A stretch of DNA of 42,714 bases from Mycobacterium sp. (GTDB lineage Bacteria > Actinomycetota > Actinomycetes > Mycobacteriales > Mycobacteriaceae): the NCBI GenBank assembly GCA_003987775.1, contig RXJD01000053.1:1-42714 (forward strand), given 5' to 3'. How positions within the stretch are numbered: the stretch's first letter is position 1; each line of letters starts with the position of its first letter. Positions 17,891 to 26,570 of this stretch are shown here, one piece after another. Made by a program: the position numbers and the translations under genes. The notes under the pieces were generated by a model, which was given only the letters and a program-made list of their open reading frames with translations, did no database searches and was not told where the DNA came from.

Positions 17891-18790
17891 ATGGCATCGA
17901 TCCCGAATCTCTACCTCAAATGGCGCGCCTTCCGGGAACTGGTCGGGATGCCCCGTTCCGATGCCGAGATCGGCGTCGCGCTGTTCGGCGAAGACAAGGA
18001 CGGGCCGCAGAAATTCTCGAAGCTGCTCTATGGGGACTACGGATGCTCGCCCGAGATCGGCGAGGCGCTGGCGGCCGTCCTCAACCGGCGGATCGAGACG
18101 GTGCGGCAGTCCCGCGGGTTGCCGAGGCTCAACCGGGACCCGTTCCGGGGTTCGGACCTCGACGCGTCGCTGCATGTGTTCCTGCGCCATCTCGCGGCGG
18201 CCGCGGCGGTCGCGGACGAAGAGGCGCTGGACCGGACGCAGCAGGCGCTGCTCGGGGAACTTGCTCCTGGGTTCGGCATCGACGGGACGATCCGCCTCGT
18301 CGTCGAGCGGTTCTTCGTGGACCGGACCTTCGCGCCGTTCCTACGCTCGGGGGGCGACGGCCCGGTGGTGTTCCAGGTCGGCAGACACAAGGGGCAACTG
18401 GCCGTCCTCGGCGTGACGGCGACGCCGGCCCTCGCCTACACCTTCGTCGTGCGCGACCCGCGGCCGACCGGGCATCGGAGCTGGGAACTCAACTGGAACG
18501 AGACGCTGTTCTGGCTGCCGTCTCCCTCCCGCCCCCGGATCGTCGATGGCGCCCTGCTGCTGATGCCGCCGTCGCCGCTCAGCCCGGAGCCGGGCCGCTT
18601 CCTCGTGACGACGGTGCTGGTCTGGGAGGAGGCGAGCCGGGCCCACCTCGATCCGCGGGGAGCGTCCGCCGCCGCGGCCGATCTGGACGAGGCCGAGACG
18701 AGCCGCTTCCTGACCAACCTGCGCCGCCTTCAGAGACGGCGCCCCGCCACCGTCACCGTGTCGAGCGCCGAGTACAGCGTCATCCTGTAG
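17891..18790 (+). CDS. Unknown soluble protein
   Basis: A 299-residue protein with strong coding bias and ATG at 17891, 72 bp after the zinc-ribbon gene. No signal peptide or TM helix is visible. The first 70 residues (FRELVGMPRSDAEIGVALFG and EIGEALAAVLNRRIETV) could be a helix-turn-helix-like bundle, but this is weak. The middle has alternating beta-like stretches (GPVVFQVGRHKGQLAVLGV, LAYTFVVRDPRP, GRFLVTTVLVWEE). The C-terminus is basic (NLRRLQRRRPATVTVSS). It is convergent with the membrane protein gene on the other strand, 18 bp apart. I do not recognise the family. By position it would be the cytosolic component of the TolQ-like module. Confidence 0.6.
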   Translation: MASIPNLYLKWRAFRELVGMPRSDAEIGVALFGEDKDGPQKFSKLLYGDYGCSPEIGEALAAVLNRRIETVRQSRGLPRLNRDPFRGSDLDASLHVFLRHLAAAAAVADEEALDRTQQALLGELAPGFGIDGTIRLVVERFFVDRTFAPFLRSGGDGPVVFQVGRHKGQLAVLGVTATPALAYTFVVRDPRPTGHRSWELNWNETLFWLPSPSRPRIVDGALLLMPPSPLSPEPGRFLVTTVLVWEEASRAHLDPRGASAAAADLDEAETSRFLTNLRRLQRRRPATVTVSSAEYSVIL

Positions 18791-18808
18791 GACGCCTGTG
18801 ATCCCCGC

Positions 18809-19591
18809 TTACGCCCCGTCCTGCGGCAGGCCGGGTCCGCCCCTGCTCCGCCTGAAGGCGAGATGGACCGGAAGGCGCACGCCGAGCGTCGTGTCGCCGA
18901 CCGTCTGCCCCTCCCAGACGGCGACCTGCTCCGTCCGTGTTCCCACCGCCCTGTACGCGACGATCGAGAAGCCGTGCCCTTCCCAGGCGGCGTCGCGGAT
19001 GAGCCGGACGTCCACGATGTCGTCCCAGTCGATGGTGAAGTCATTGCCCCGGGGCCATCGGCAGGCGATGCCCTGGTCGCCGAACCGTGTCACACGGACG
19101 CCCGAGCGCAGGTCCGGCCGCGCCAGGAGGCGGGTCAGCCGCGCCTTCTTCCGAAGTGCCCCGAATCCGACGAGGGCGCCGACCAGCGGCGCGGAAGCGG
19201 GCAGGCAGATCACGAGGCGCGGCAGATCGCGAGCGGCCGCCAGCACGCCGCCGAGCTTCGACAGGATCGGGGCATCGGATCGAGCCAGGGCGGCATAGGC
19301 TCCGCCCAGGAAGGGCAGGACCAGATCGGTGACGGCCCAGACCAGCGCCGTCAGGAGGAGCCAGAGACCGAGCAGCGCCCCCACGAGACTGGCCGCCATG
19401 CCGAGCCGCAAAAGCCAGAGTCGCGGGGGAGGCCACAGGCTCTCGCCGCCGACCGCCTCGTCTCCGGGCTCCGGCGCGGAGGAACGTGGCGATTCGGCTT
19501 TCGGCCGCGTCCCGACACGGAATGTCCGGTCCGGCTCGGGGCCGATGTCTTCACCGGTCGGTCTCGCCGTCATCGTTCCCTCCGCCGTCAT
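18809..19591 (-). CDS. Membrane protein with two TM helices and a C-terminal PH-like beta domain
   Basis: A 260-residue protein. After a polar N-terminal tail there are hydrophobic segments at about 65-90 (LGMAASLVGALLGLWLLLTALVW) and 128-148 (LVICLPASAPLVGALVGFGAL), given here for location. A C-terminal beta-rich region follows (DFTIDWDDIVDVRLIRDAAWEG, FSIVAYRAVG, QVAVWEGQTVGD), reminiscent of bacterial PH-like domains; that is an inference from pattern. The ATG at 19591 overlaps the stop of the upstream DUF4189-like gene (ATGA) and follows GGGGGAGA, so it is preferred over ATG at 19603. It is the last gene of a four-gene minus-strand operon. Confidence 0.65.
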   Translation of the reverse strand: MTAEGTMTARPTGEDIGPEPDRTFRVGTRPKAESPRSSAPEPGDEAVGGESLWPPPRLWLLRLGMAASLVGALLGLWLLLTALVWAVTDLVLPFLGGAYAALARSDAPILSKLGGVLAAARDLPRLVICLPASAPLVGALVGFGALRKKARLTRLLARPDLRSGVRVTRFGDQGIACRWPRGNDFTIDWDDIVDVRLIRDAAWEGHGFSIVAYRAVGTRTEQVAVWEGQTVGDTTLGVRLPVHLAFRRSRGGPGLPQDGA

Positions 19592-20175
19592 TCTCTCCCC
19601 CATGAGCACAGCACCTCGTGCACCCGGCATTCCTCCGCCCCCTTGCTGCGGCAATAGGCGAGCGCGTTGTCCCGCGCCGCGAGGTTCGCGGCCCGCCGGT
19701 TCGGGCCATTGCCGTAGAAGACGCCGTGACCCCGCCGGCCGCGGCCGTCCGCGTAGGCGAGGCAGCCGTCCACGACCGTCGCCGGACCGTCGCAGGTCCG
19801 CCCGGCGAGGCGGATGCACTCCGACATGGCCCGCTGCCGTGCCTCGACCGCGTCGGGGAAGTTCCAGGCGAAGCCGGCCTTGCCCGTCTCGAAGTCGACC
19901 GCCATCGCGGCGAAGGAGCCGCCTTGTCGGGAGCGGGCCGCGGGACGGCCGCCGCCGCCCTGCCAGCGCCACGCGTTGGAATAGCAGGTCGATTCGCAGT
20001 CGCTCCGCCGGGATTCGCAGATCGGTTGCGCCGCCGGATCGTTCGAGAAGCAGGCCCGGTTGCAGGAATAGCGACAGGCGTCGAGGCTGCCGGCGCTCAG
20101 GTCCTGCGCCCCGGCGGACGCTGTCGCGAGGCAGAGCAGCAGGGCCGCCGCCGGACGAAGGGCTTCAGGACGCAA
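19588..20175 (-). CDS. Exported Cys-rich DUF4189-like protein
   Basis: A 195-residue secreted protein with a signal peptide ending near SAGAQ. A Cys-rich segment follows (ACRYSCNRACFSNDPAAQP, DCESTCYSN), then a domain with the features of DUF4189: FAAMAVDFETGKAGFAWNFP, AVEARQRAMSEC, TCDGPATVVDGCLAYAD. The domain of unknown function is common in exported alphaproteobacterial proteins. The start is TTG at 20175, the only one that includes the whole signal peptide, and it overlaps the PDZ gene by 11 bp. At least ten Cys suggest disulphides made in the periplasm, which may link it to the DsbA-like domain encoded in this block. Confidence 0.72.
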   Translation of the reverse strand: MRPEALRPAAALLLCLATASAGAQDLSAGSLDACRYSCNRACFSNDPAAQPICESRRSDCESTCYSNAWRWQGGGGRPAARSRQGGSFAAMAVDFETGKAGFAWNFPDAVEARQRAMSECIRLAGRTCDGPATVVDGCLAYADGRGRRGHGVFYGNGPNRRAANLAARDNALAYCRSKGAEECRVHEVLCSWGRE

Positions 20176-21700
20176 GGCGGTTGCTCCCCAGGCCGGCGAG
20201 GTTCGATTGCGCCGCCGCCTTCGGCCATGCGACCGCCGGCAGCATCACGCCCATGCGCCGGCCGCCGCGGAGGATGGAGGCGGCGTGGTCTCCGGGCTCG
20301 GCCCGTCCCACCGCCGACACCAGATCCTCCGCCGTACCGATCGGATGTCCGGCGAAGGCGACGACAATATCCCCGACCCGGAGCATGCGGGAGGCCGGCG
20401 TTCCCTCGGCGAAGCCCACGACCAGCGCTCCGGCGGTTCCCGAGTCCGGCGTGGCGGCCCAACTCCCGCCGAGGTCGCTGACGAGCAGGCCCGCATAGCC
20501 GCTGCGGCGATCGCCCCCGGGCACGCCGGGCGGCAGCGGACGGTCCGGCCAGACCGCCCGGCGGGCGGGCTCCAGCGCGGCATAGGCCGCTTCCCCCACC
20601 TCGGCCGGCATCAGCGCCACGGCAGCGGCATATCGCTCCTGTGCGTCGCTGGTGAGGGTGGAGGTCGCGAAGTCCTCCGTGCGGCGCCGGTCGGCTTCCC
20701 CGCGCGCGGCTTCGGCCAGGATCCAGGCCGGCGCCTCCGGCCGCCGGGCCGAGACCGCGGGAAAACGCGGCGTCAGTGCCAGATCGCCGAGACCGGGCCG
20801 GCCGAGGCGCGTGGTGCGCAGCGACGTCTCGATCAGCGCGTCGCGGGCGAGAGGGCCGACGAGGTCCGCCACCCAGGCCGGCGGATCGCTCGCCTCACCG
20901 GCGGGGAGGCTCCGCACGATCGCGGCCAGGGTCGACTGAACGAGGCATGATGCGGCATCCGGATCGGGCAGCGAGAGTGCCCGTTCCCGCAGCATCGTCT
21001 CCTGCGCCTCGCCGAGGGGCTCGCCTCGCTTGGCCGGCGCGCACAGGACGAAGGTCGCGGGTCCGGCGCCGCGGGCATCGAAGCCGAACCCGTCCCGCGC
21101 ACGGGCGAGGGCGTCGGGGCGGCCCGCGTGCAAGTCGCCCGCGAGCCCCGGCGGCCGCTCGGCCGCGAGAAATAGCCGGGCGAGAGCCGACCTCCGCACC
21201 TCGGCCGGGACCGCGCCGGACGGCAGGACCACCGCGACGATATCGGCCTCCGTCGCGCCGCGACTGCCGGCGAGTCCCGCCCAGGCGGCGGCACGGCGGA
21301 GGTCGCCGGCCTCGAACCAATGCTCGGCGAGCGCCGCGGCGGCACCCATGTCGCCGAGGGAAGCGGCCTTCTCCAACAGGCCGACGCGGTCCGGTGCCGG
21401 TCCGGCGAGACCCTGGGCGCGCAGAAGTGCGGCCACCGCCTCCCGGCTCCAGCCCGCGCCCGCGGACGTGGCGAGCAGGGCGGGAGGCAGATCCGCGGGG
21501 TCGGGAGGGCCGAGCGCCCAGCCGGCGAAATCCGCAGGGATCGCGGCGCGCCGCAGACGGCGCAGGGTATCGAGAACCGGCGCGATGCGGTCGAGACGGA
21601 CCTGCGCATCGTCTCGGGCGGAGGGAGGGGCGGCCGAGGCGGGCAGGCATGGCGCGAGGCAGGAGAGAGCGACGACGACGCCCCGGATCATGCTGCGCAT
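20165..21700 (-). CDS. Exported helical protein with C-terminal PDZ domain
   Basis: A 511-residue protein with a signal peptide (MRSMIRGVVVALSCLAPCLPASAA). The first 250 residues are Ala-rich helical and include Sel1/TPR-like pieces (LLEKAASLGDMGAAAALAEHW). The last 100 residues form a PDZ domain: YAGLLVSDLGG, ALVVGFAEGTPASRMLRVGD, IVVAFAGHPIGTAEDLVSAV. I see no Ser/His/Asp protease domain before it, so it is an adaptor rather than an HtrA protease. ATG at 21700 follows GAGGAGG, which fixes the start and drops ten upstream in-frame residues. It likely binds exposed C-termini of envelope proteins. Confidence 0.78.
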   Translation of the reverse strand: MRSMIRGVVVALSCLAPCLPASAAPPSARDDAQVRLDRIAPVLDTLRRLRRAAIPADFAGWALGPPDPADLPPALLATSAGAGWSREAVAALLRAQGLAGPAPDRVGLLEKAASLGDMGAAAALAEHWFEAGDLRRAAAWAGLAGSRGATEADIVAVVLPSGAVPAEVRRSALARLFLAAERPPGLAGDLHAGRPDALARARDGFGFDARGAGPATFVLCAPAKRGEPLGEAQETMLRERALSLPDPDAASCLVQSTLAAIVRSLPAGEASDPPAWVADLVGPLARDALIETSLRTTRLGRPGLGDLALTPRFPAVSARRPEAPAWILAEAARGEADRRRTEDFATSTLTSDAQERYAAAVALMPAEVGEAAYAALEPARRAVWPDRPLPPGVPGGDRRSGYAGLLVSDLGGSWAATPDSGTAGALVVGFAEGTPASRMLRVGDIVVAFAGHPIGTAEDLVSAVGRAEPGDHAASILRGGRRMGVMLPAVAWPKAAAQSNLAGLGSNRLAS

Positions 21701-21827
21701 GGATACCTCCTCAAATGTGAGCGGAATCATTCGAAGCGCTTTCGGATACTCGGGTATAGTGCACAGACTTGTCGATGATTGACGGCAGCCAAGCGACGAT
21801 GGCGACCGGCCTCACGGAGATTGGCGG

Positions 21828-22313
21828 CTAATGCGCGCGAAGGCGGCCTTCCGTGCGTCCTGTTCCACCGCCGAACCCAGGATCGACGCAGGCGGTCTCG
21901 CGGCGATTCGCGTAGATCCGCACGAGGCAGCCGAAGACCGGTTCGTCGCCGGGATCGGTCCAGGCACTCCAGCGGCCGGAGGTCGAGCGGGTGCGGATGG
22001 CGCGCGCGTGAAACCAGAAGAGCTGACGCCAGCGCAGGCCGGCTCGGCTCTCCGCGCCGGACGGCGGCGCGATCGGCCCCGGCGTGATCGCGACGCCGCG
22101 CTCCTCCCGCAGCAGGCGGACGCCGCCGGCGCCGCGCGAGGCGGCCAGGAACCCGCCTCCGACATGTTGCCGCTGTGCATGGTACCGGGCGATGGCGGTG
22201 CTGCGGGCGAGCGCCGGGTCGCTCGGCAGCGGCAGGCGGCGCGCCTCGGCGGCCGAGGCGAAGCCGATCGCCAACGCGGCGACGAGACATCGGCGGACGG
22301 GCTGGCAGGACAT
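21828..22313 (-). CDS. Small exported protein of unknown function
   Basis: A 161-residue protein with an N-terminal signal-like segment (MSCQPVRRCLVAALAIGFAS). The later part has Trp/Cys/Arg-rich motifs (RWRQLFWFHARAIRTRSTSG, WSAWTDPGD, VFGCLVRIYANRRETACVDP). Several other frames are open here. This one is chosen because it begins with a signal peptide at an ATG and leads the same-strand operon with the PDZ gene, 127 bp downstream. Its WSAW and Gly-Arg patterns are loosely like the C-terminal part of the exported protein at 25962-26548, so the two may be related. No ribosome site stands out. Confidence 0.5.
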   Translation of the reverse strand: MSCQPVRRCLVAALAIGFASAAEARRLPLPSDPALARSTAIARYHAQRQHVGGGFLAASRGAGGVRLLREERGVAITPGPIAPPSGAESRAGLRWRQLFWFHARAIRTRSTSGRWSAWTDPGDEPVFGCLVRIYANRRETACVDPGFGGGTGRTEGRLRAH

Positions 22314-22520
22314 GGGGTCGGCCCTCGTTCGAGCTGGACGATGCCGGACGGGGGAGGCCGCCGCCATTGCGGATTGTTGCCTCTCGTTGCGCGCCGGCAT
22401 CGGGCCGATCTCGCGACGCGCGTCGGCAAGCCGGAGCAAGCCCGCGCAGTTCCCTCTTCCCATCCGCCGGAGCAGGATCCGCAGATCGGTCCTGCCGCAG
22501 GACTGCCGGATCGGAGCACC
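22314..22520. promoter_or_regulatory. Divergent promoter region
   Basis: 207 bp between two divergent genes (minus-strand exported protein and plus-strand M23-like gene). Each side leads a multi-gene operon, so both promoters should be here. I could not assign boxes or operators. Confidence 0.4.
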
Positions 22521-22994
22521 ATGATGGAAAGTCCTGCCGGCTCTGTCCGGATCGCCCGGCGATTCTGCGCGGCGGCGCTCGTTCTGGCGACGCAGGACGC
22601 CGGTGCGCAGGCCGCGCCCTGTCCGCGACGCGTTCCCGTGGAGGCGCCGATCGCCCGGCCCTTCGGCATCGGGCTCCGCCCCTTGTCGCTGACGCCGGTG
22701 CTGCATGCCGGCGTGGTCTACGTGACGCGCCCCGGACTGACGGTGCGGGCCTTGGGAGACGGCTTGGTGGCATCCTGCAAAGCGGCCGGGAGGCGGGGAA
22801 GCCACCTCTGGATCACGCAGAGGGGCGGCCTGCGCCTGCGCTACGGCCCGCTGTCGACCAGGTTGCGCCCGCATGCCGTCGTCCAGGCGGGTGCCGTGCT
22901 GGGGACGACCCTGCGGACACCCCTGACGCTGCGCGGTCTCCGGCATGGCCGCTGGGTCGATCCGCTACGTGCCGCCTGCGGTCCGGTCGGATAA
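22521..22994 (+). CDS. Exported protein with degenerate M23/LytM-like fold
   Basis: A 157-residue protein with a signal peptide (RRFCAAALVLATQDAGAQA). The rest follows the pattern of M23 (LytM) domains: PIARPFGIG, LHAGVVYVTRPGLTVRALGDG, SHLWITQRGGLRLRYGPLS, VQAGAVLGT. In active M23 enzymes the first motif is H-x-G-x-D and the second ends Y-x-H-L. Here the Asp position is Val and the second His is lost (YGPLS), so zinc binding and endopeptidase activity should be absent. Such dead LytM proteins commonly activate amidases or bind peptidoglycan. Two adjacent ATGs (22521, 22524) could start it. It heads a plus-strand operon. Confidence 0.6.
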   Translation: MMESPAGSVRIARRFCAAALVLATQDAGAQAAPCPRRVPVEAPIARPFGIGLRPLSLTPVLHAGVVYVTRPGLTVRALGDGLVASCKAAGRRGSHLWITQRGGLRLRYGPLSTRLRPHAVVQAGAVLGTTLRTPLTLRGLRHGRWVDPLRAACGPVG

Positions 22995-23050
22995 CCGGCT
23001 CCCCTCGGCGGCAGATCACGCCGTAGTATTCCGTTCATACGGCAGGACCC

Positions 23051-25312
23051 ATGTCTGACGATATGGCTACGACAATTCCTTGGAGGATCTGGAACTTCGA
23101 GGACCGCCCGCTTCATCTGTTGTGCGGGTCCCGGCAGGATCTCGGGAAAGGGATCGCGACGCTGCCATCCTTCGGTCGATTCGCGCTCGCCGACGAACAC
23201 TCGCACTATCGCGGGCTCGTAGGCTTACCGAAGGGGCTCGGCGATCCGGACCTGGCCGGGCTTCGCTCGGCGGTCTGGGCAATCGTCCGCCTCGACGCCG
23301 GAGACGCGGCCGAGGCCCTCTTCGCCGACGACGGTTCCTTCGAAGGCCTCCACTTTCGCTCAGGGTTCGTGGTCCATCGCGGCGGCCGCCGGAGTGCCCT
23401 CGACCTTCTGACCCGTCTTGGCTGCGATCCGGCGGGCTGGGCCGGCGGTCTGCTGCGCTTCTCCGGTGCGGACGGCGTGGCGGTGGCGGGCGCGGACGGC
23501 TTTGCTGAGGCCGGCGACGAGGCGTTGGCGTTCGCAGGACCGCGGGGCGAGGCCCGCTGCGGTCGCAGCGGGCTGGCCCGGGCGGGGGCCGGGGGAACGG
23601 CAGAAGGCGGCGACAGAGCCCTCGCCGTCGTCGATCGCTTGGGAAGCGCCCGCTGCGGTACGTGCGGACTTGCGGTAGCCCGGTCGGACGCTGTCGCCGC
23701 TGCCGGCGCGGATGGCGTCGCCGTGGCGCTCGGCCGGGACTGTGTGGTCGAAGCCGGTTGGGGCGGTGCGGCCATCGCCGCGGGTCCGGTCCGGCTGATC
23801 CGGGTCGGTAGGAGTGGGATCGGGATCGTGCGCGCGAGCGCCAAGGCGATCGCCGTCGATGAGGACGGGCTCTGCCTTCACCCCCAGCCTCTGGCGAGGT
23901 ACACGCTCGTGCGTCTCGGACGGGGCGCCGTCCTGTTGTACGGCGTGCAGGACGGTGGCCCGCTCCGGCAGCTGGTGGGCGGTTCGGACTGCGCGCCCGA
24001 TGGCGGAACCTTCGTGTTCCGCGATGGGTCCTGGTATCCGGCCGCCTGGGAGATCGATATCTACGCCCTCGATCCCGATCGAGGCTGGGCCGTGACGGAC
24101 GAGGGCGCCGAAGCGTCCCGGCGTCCGGCCGCGCCCGATTTACGTGCGCCGCCACAGGACCAGCCCTGGTGGCGCGTCGCAGCGTACCACGATCCCGCCA
24201 GCAGATGCACCGAGCGTTGGCCCGCACCCGGCGACACCGTGGTGCTGACCCGCCCGGTGCCGGACGCTGCGCAGGATGAAGAAGGGCGCGTGGCGCGGGA
24301 CTGGACGGGCTTGCCCTGGGGCCGAGGCGATCTCTCCCTTCCCGAGGGGAGCACCTGCATGTTGGTGCGGATCGAAACTCCTTCGGAGGCGGACGAGCGC
24401 GGGGCCGTGAGCTGTCGGGGAGGCGACATCCTCTATCACGGCAACCTGCGCGGCGCCGTCGCCGCTCTGGTGGCGATGGGGGCGGATCCCGAGGGGATGG
24501 GGCTCGACATCGCTCTCGCCGGCGAGGGTGGGGTCGCCCGCGTGAATCCGGGCCGCAATCCCGCGGGCGGCTCTCCGATGGCTTCGCAAGGGGTCATGGA
24601 GGAGGACGAGACCGATCCCGACAACTGGGCCGACGTCCCGATGCTGACGGGGGATCCGGCCCGGCCGATGCGCCCCTCCCTCGCCGTGGCCGGGCCTGCG
24701 GGCATCGCGATCTGTGCGGGCGAGGCGCATGCGGGCGCGGACGGCGTCGCCTGGGCTCTGGATCGGGGAAGCGCGCGGGTCCTCGGATGTGGCATCGCGG
24801 TCGGCGCCTTTGGCCAGGCTGTCGCCGGCTCCGACGGAATAGCCTGGATCCGCGATCCCACGGGCCGCTGGGGTCCGTTAGGTCGACGGTCGCTGGGTGT
24901 GCCGCCTCAAGCTGAGGTCGGCTCGCGAGGGCTCGCGGTCTGTGCGGCGCCTGGCGGTCGGGCCACGGCGGCAGCCGCGGGGATCGCCGTGGTGGCCGAG
25001 GGCGGCAGCGCGACCTGCGGCGCGCTCGGTCTCGCGGTCTGCCTCCGCTCGGGCGGCCTAGCCTCCGCCGGTCGCGATGCGGTGGCGGTCGCAGCACGCG
25101 GCAATGTCTGCGGCCTGACGGGCGCTCTGCTCGTCGCCCGGGACGAGACCGGGCGCTGGGTCCATGGGCGGGTCGGGGAAGACGGAATCGCGGAGAGCGT
25201 CCCCTACGTAGCGGCGGGCGGGCGGTTCCTGCCGCGCGTCGTCGTGCTCCCCCGTGCCGCGCGGCGCGGCGGCTCGGATCGGTCAGGGGCGACGAGGAGG
25301 AGACGCTCGTGA
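23051..25312 (+). CDS. Large repeat protein, beta-solenoid-like, with DUF7666-like features
   Basis: A 753-residue protein without signal peptide. Residues about 135-270 and 545-715 consist of short Gly/Ala repeats in which hydrophobics alternate with Gly-Asp turns (GADGVAVAGADGFAEAGDEA, GIAICAGEAHAGADGVAWAL, GRATAAAAGIAVVAEGGSAT). That pattern predicts a beta-solenoid. Similar Gly-Thr-Ala stacks occur in DUF7666-type proteins. Between the arrays is a non-repetitive part with Trp-rich segments (DGSWYPAAWEIDIYALDPDR, DQPWWRVAAYHDP). The ATG at 23051 has a CAGGA site upstream. The stop overlaps the next start (GTGA). Function unknown; it may be a binding surface. Confidence 0.68.
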   Translation: MSDDMATTIPWRIWNFEDRPLHLLCGSRQDLGKGIATLPSFGRFALADEHSHYRGLVGLPKGLGDPDLAGLRSAVWAIVRLDAGDAAEALFADDGSFEGLHFRSGFVVHRGGRRSALDLLTRLGCDPAGWAGGLLRFSGADGVAVAGADGFAEAGDEALAFAGPRGEARCGRSGLARAGAGGTAEGGDRALAVVDRLGSARCGTCGLAVARSDAVAAAGADGVAVALGRDCVVEAGWGGAAIAAGPVRLIRVGRSGIGIVRASAKAIAVDEDGLCLHPQPLARYTLVRLGRGAVLLYGVQDGGPLRQLVGGSDCAPDGGTFVFRDGSWYPAAWEIDIYALDPDRGWAVTDEGAEASRRPAAPDLRAPPQDQPWWRVAAYHDPASRCTERWPAPGDTVVLTRPVPDAAQDEEGRVARDWTGLPWGRGDLSLPEGSTCMLVRIETPSEADERGAVSCRGGDILYHGNLRGAVAALVAMGADPEGMGLDIALAGEGGVARVNPGRNPAGGSPMASQGVMEEDETDPDNWADVPMLTGDPARPMRPSLAVAGPAGIAICAGEAHAGADGVAWALDRGSARVLGCGIAVGAFGQAVAGSDGIAWIRDPTGRWGPLGRRSLGVPPQAEVGSRGLAVCAAPGGRATAAAAGIAVVAEGGSATCGALGLAVCLRSGGLASAGRDAVAVAARGNVCGLTGALLVARDETGRWVHGRVGEDGIAESVPYVAAGGRFLPRVVVLPRAARRGGSDRSGATRRRRS

Positions 25313-25965
25313 GGTGGTGGCGCGACGGGACGGATCGCCTCGCCTTCCGGCTCTGGCGGCTGCTCCGGCGCCATCCGACCGGCATGCCCGCGCCGCAGCC
25401 CTGGTCGGGACCGCCCGATCCGTCACCCGACCCCGCGCGCGAGCCCCCGGTCCGGGCCGCCGCGCGCCCGGCGCTTCCCTCCATCGGGGAGATGCTTCTC
25501 GCCCTCGCGCCCCGGCTCGACTGGACCGATCCGGTTCTGCGCCGGGGTTTGGCAGAGCCGGTATGGACGCCGCCGCCGGACTTGCGGGCGCTGATCGAGC
25601 GGGCCCGCGACGAGGCGGGGCAGATGCCCCTCTACGAACTCGGGATGAGCCTGCCCACGCATACGCTGGTGCTCGCCTGCCTCGCCCTCCTGCGCTCGCG
25701 AGAGGACGCGGCCATCGATGCGCTGCCGTGCCCGGAAGCGGGAGGGGCGGTGCGGGACATTCCCGGTTCGGTCCAGACGGCGATGTTCCTGGCCTTCGGT
25801 CTGATCTGGCCCCCACGAAGCGCCGATGCCCCGGTCGAGTTCGTCCGACCGAGCCCTGTCGCAACGCCGGTCAACGCCGCGCAAGTGCCGCCGGTCCTGC
25901 GGCCTGAGAGATCTCCGACATCGGATCCCCCTCGGATCCCGACGATCGTGAGACCCGAGCCATGA
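25309..25965 (+). CDS. Unknown protein, Pro/Arg-rich
   Basis: A 218-residue protein starting at GTG 25309, overlapping the upstream stop by 4 bp, so it is translated together with the solenoid protein. It has a basic N-terminal stretch (RLAFRLWRLLRRHPTG), a Pro-rich linker, a helical middle (LPSIGEMLLALAPRLDW, DLRALIERARDEAGQMPLYE, THTLVLACLALLRSREDAAI) and a Pro-rich tail. No signal peptide. The family is not recognised. It probably binds the solenoid protein, as co-translated pairs often do; that is inference. Confidence 0.6.
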   Translation: MRWWRDGTDRLAFRLWRLLRRHPTGMPAPQPWSGPPDPSPDPAREPPVRAAARPALPSIGEMLLALAPRLDWTDPVLRRGLAEPVWTPPPDLRALIERARDEAGQMPLYELGMSLPTHTLVLACLALLRSREDAAIDALPCPEAGGAVRDIPGSVQTAMFLAFGLIWPPRSADAPVEFVRPSPVATPVNAAQVPPVLRPERSPTSDPPRIPTIVRPEP

Positions 25966-26548
25966 AGACCGTCATCGCCGCTGCCACCTGCACTACCTTC
26001 GCCGTCCTGGCCTTCGGGCCGATGCCGCTGGTGGCAGGTCTCGCTGCACAGGCGCAGCATTCCGCCTTGGGTGATGCCAGGGGTGAGGCCGCGGATCGGG
26101 CCAACGCGCTGTTCGGCACCTATCGCGCCCGCTGCGGGTCGGTCGCCGTCGTCGCCATCGATGTCGCCGCCGCTCCTGCAGGAGCTTCGCGGGATCGCTG
26201 GAGAGCACGCAGGCACCTGTCCGGAACGGCCACACCCTCTACGTCGCCCTGGCCGACCTGCGCCTCGACGCCCGGGAAACTACCTCGCCCGCGGACCGCC
26301 GCAACGGTATCGACTGGTCGGGCCGCCTGACCTTCGGCGCCGGCTCCGTGCGCCAGATCTCGGTGGGTCGCGACGGGACCATGGGTCGCTGGACCCCCTG
26401 GCAGGCGGGCGGTCCGGTCTACGCGGTGGACCTCGCCCGGCGCGACGGCGGGTGGTCCCACCGGATCGACGAGATGCCGGTTGTGACGGGACTCGGCCGC
26501 TACGGTCGCCTGCGCCGTCCGACCTGTTCCGAAGTGCCCGCAGGCTGA
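25962..26548 (+). pseudogene. Exported protein gene with an apparent frameshift
   Basis: Starts with ATG at 25962, overlapping the previous stop (ATGA), and a signal peptide (TTFAVLAFGPMPLVAGLAAQA). Coding character is clear up to about CGSVAVVAIDVAAA. From about 26165-26215 the coding signal moves to another frame that reads NGHTLYVALADLRLDARE, WSGRLTFGAGSVRQISVG, GRWTPWQAGGPVYAVDLARR and ends at 26548. In that second frame nearly every codon ends in G or C, as in real genes here. A one-base indel, real or from sequencing, would join the two parts into a protein of about 195 residues. Family unknown. Confidence 0.6.
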
Positions 26549-26570
26549 CCGCGGAATGGTCGGGCGGCGA

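Noticed and set aside
20165-21700. HtrA/DegP-type protease
   Set aside because: Only the PDZ domain is present; no trypsin-like catalytic motif GNSGG or His/Asp partners seen.
23051-25312. DNA-level tandem repeats in the solenoid gene
   Set aside because: Repeats are visible at protein level only; the DNA units differ too much for a recent tandem expansion.
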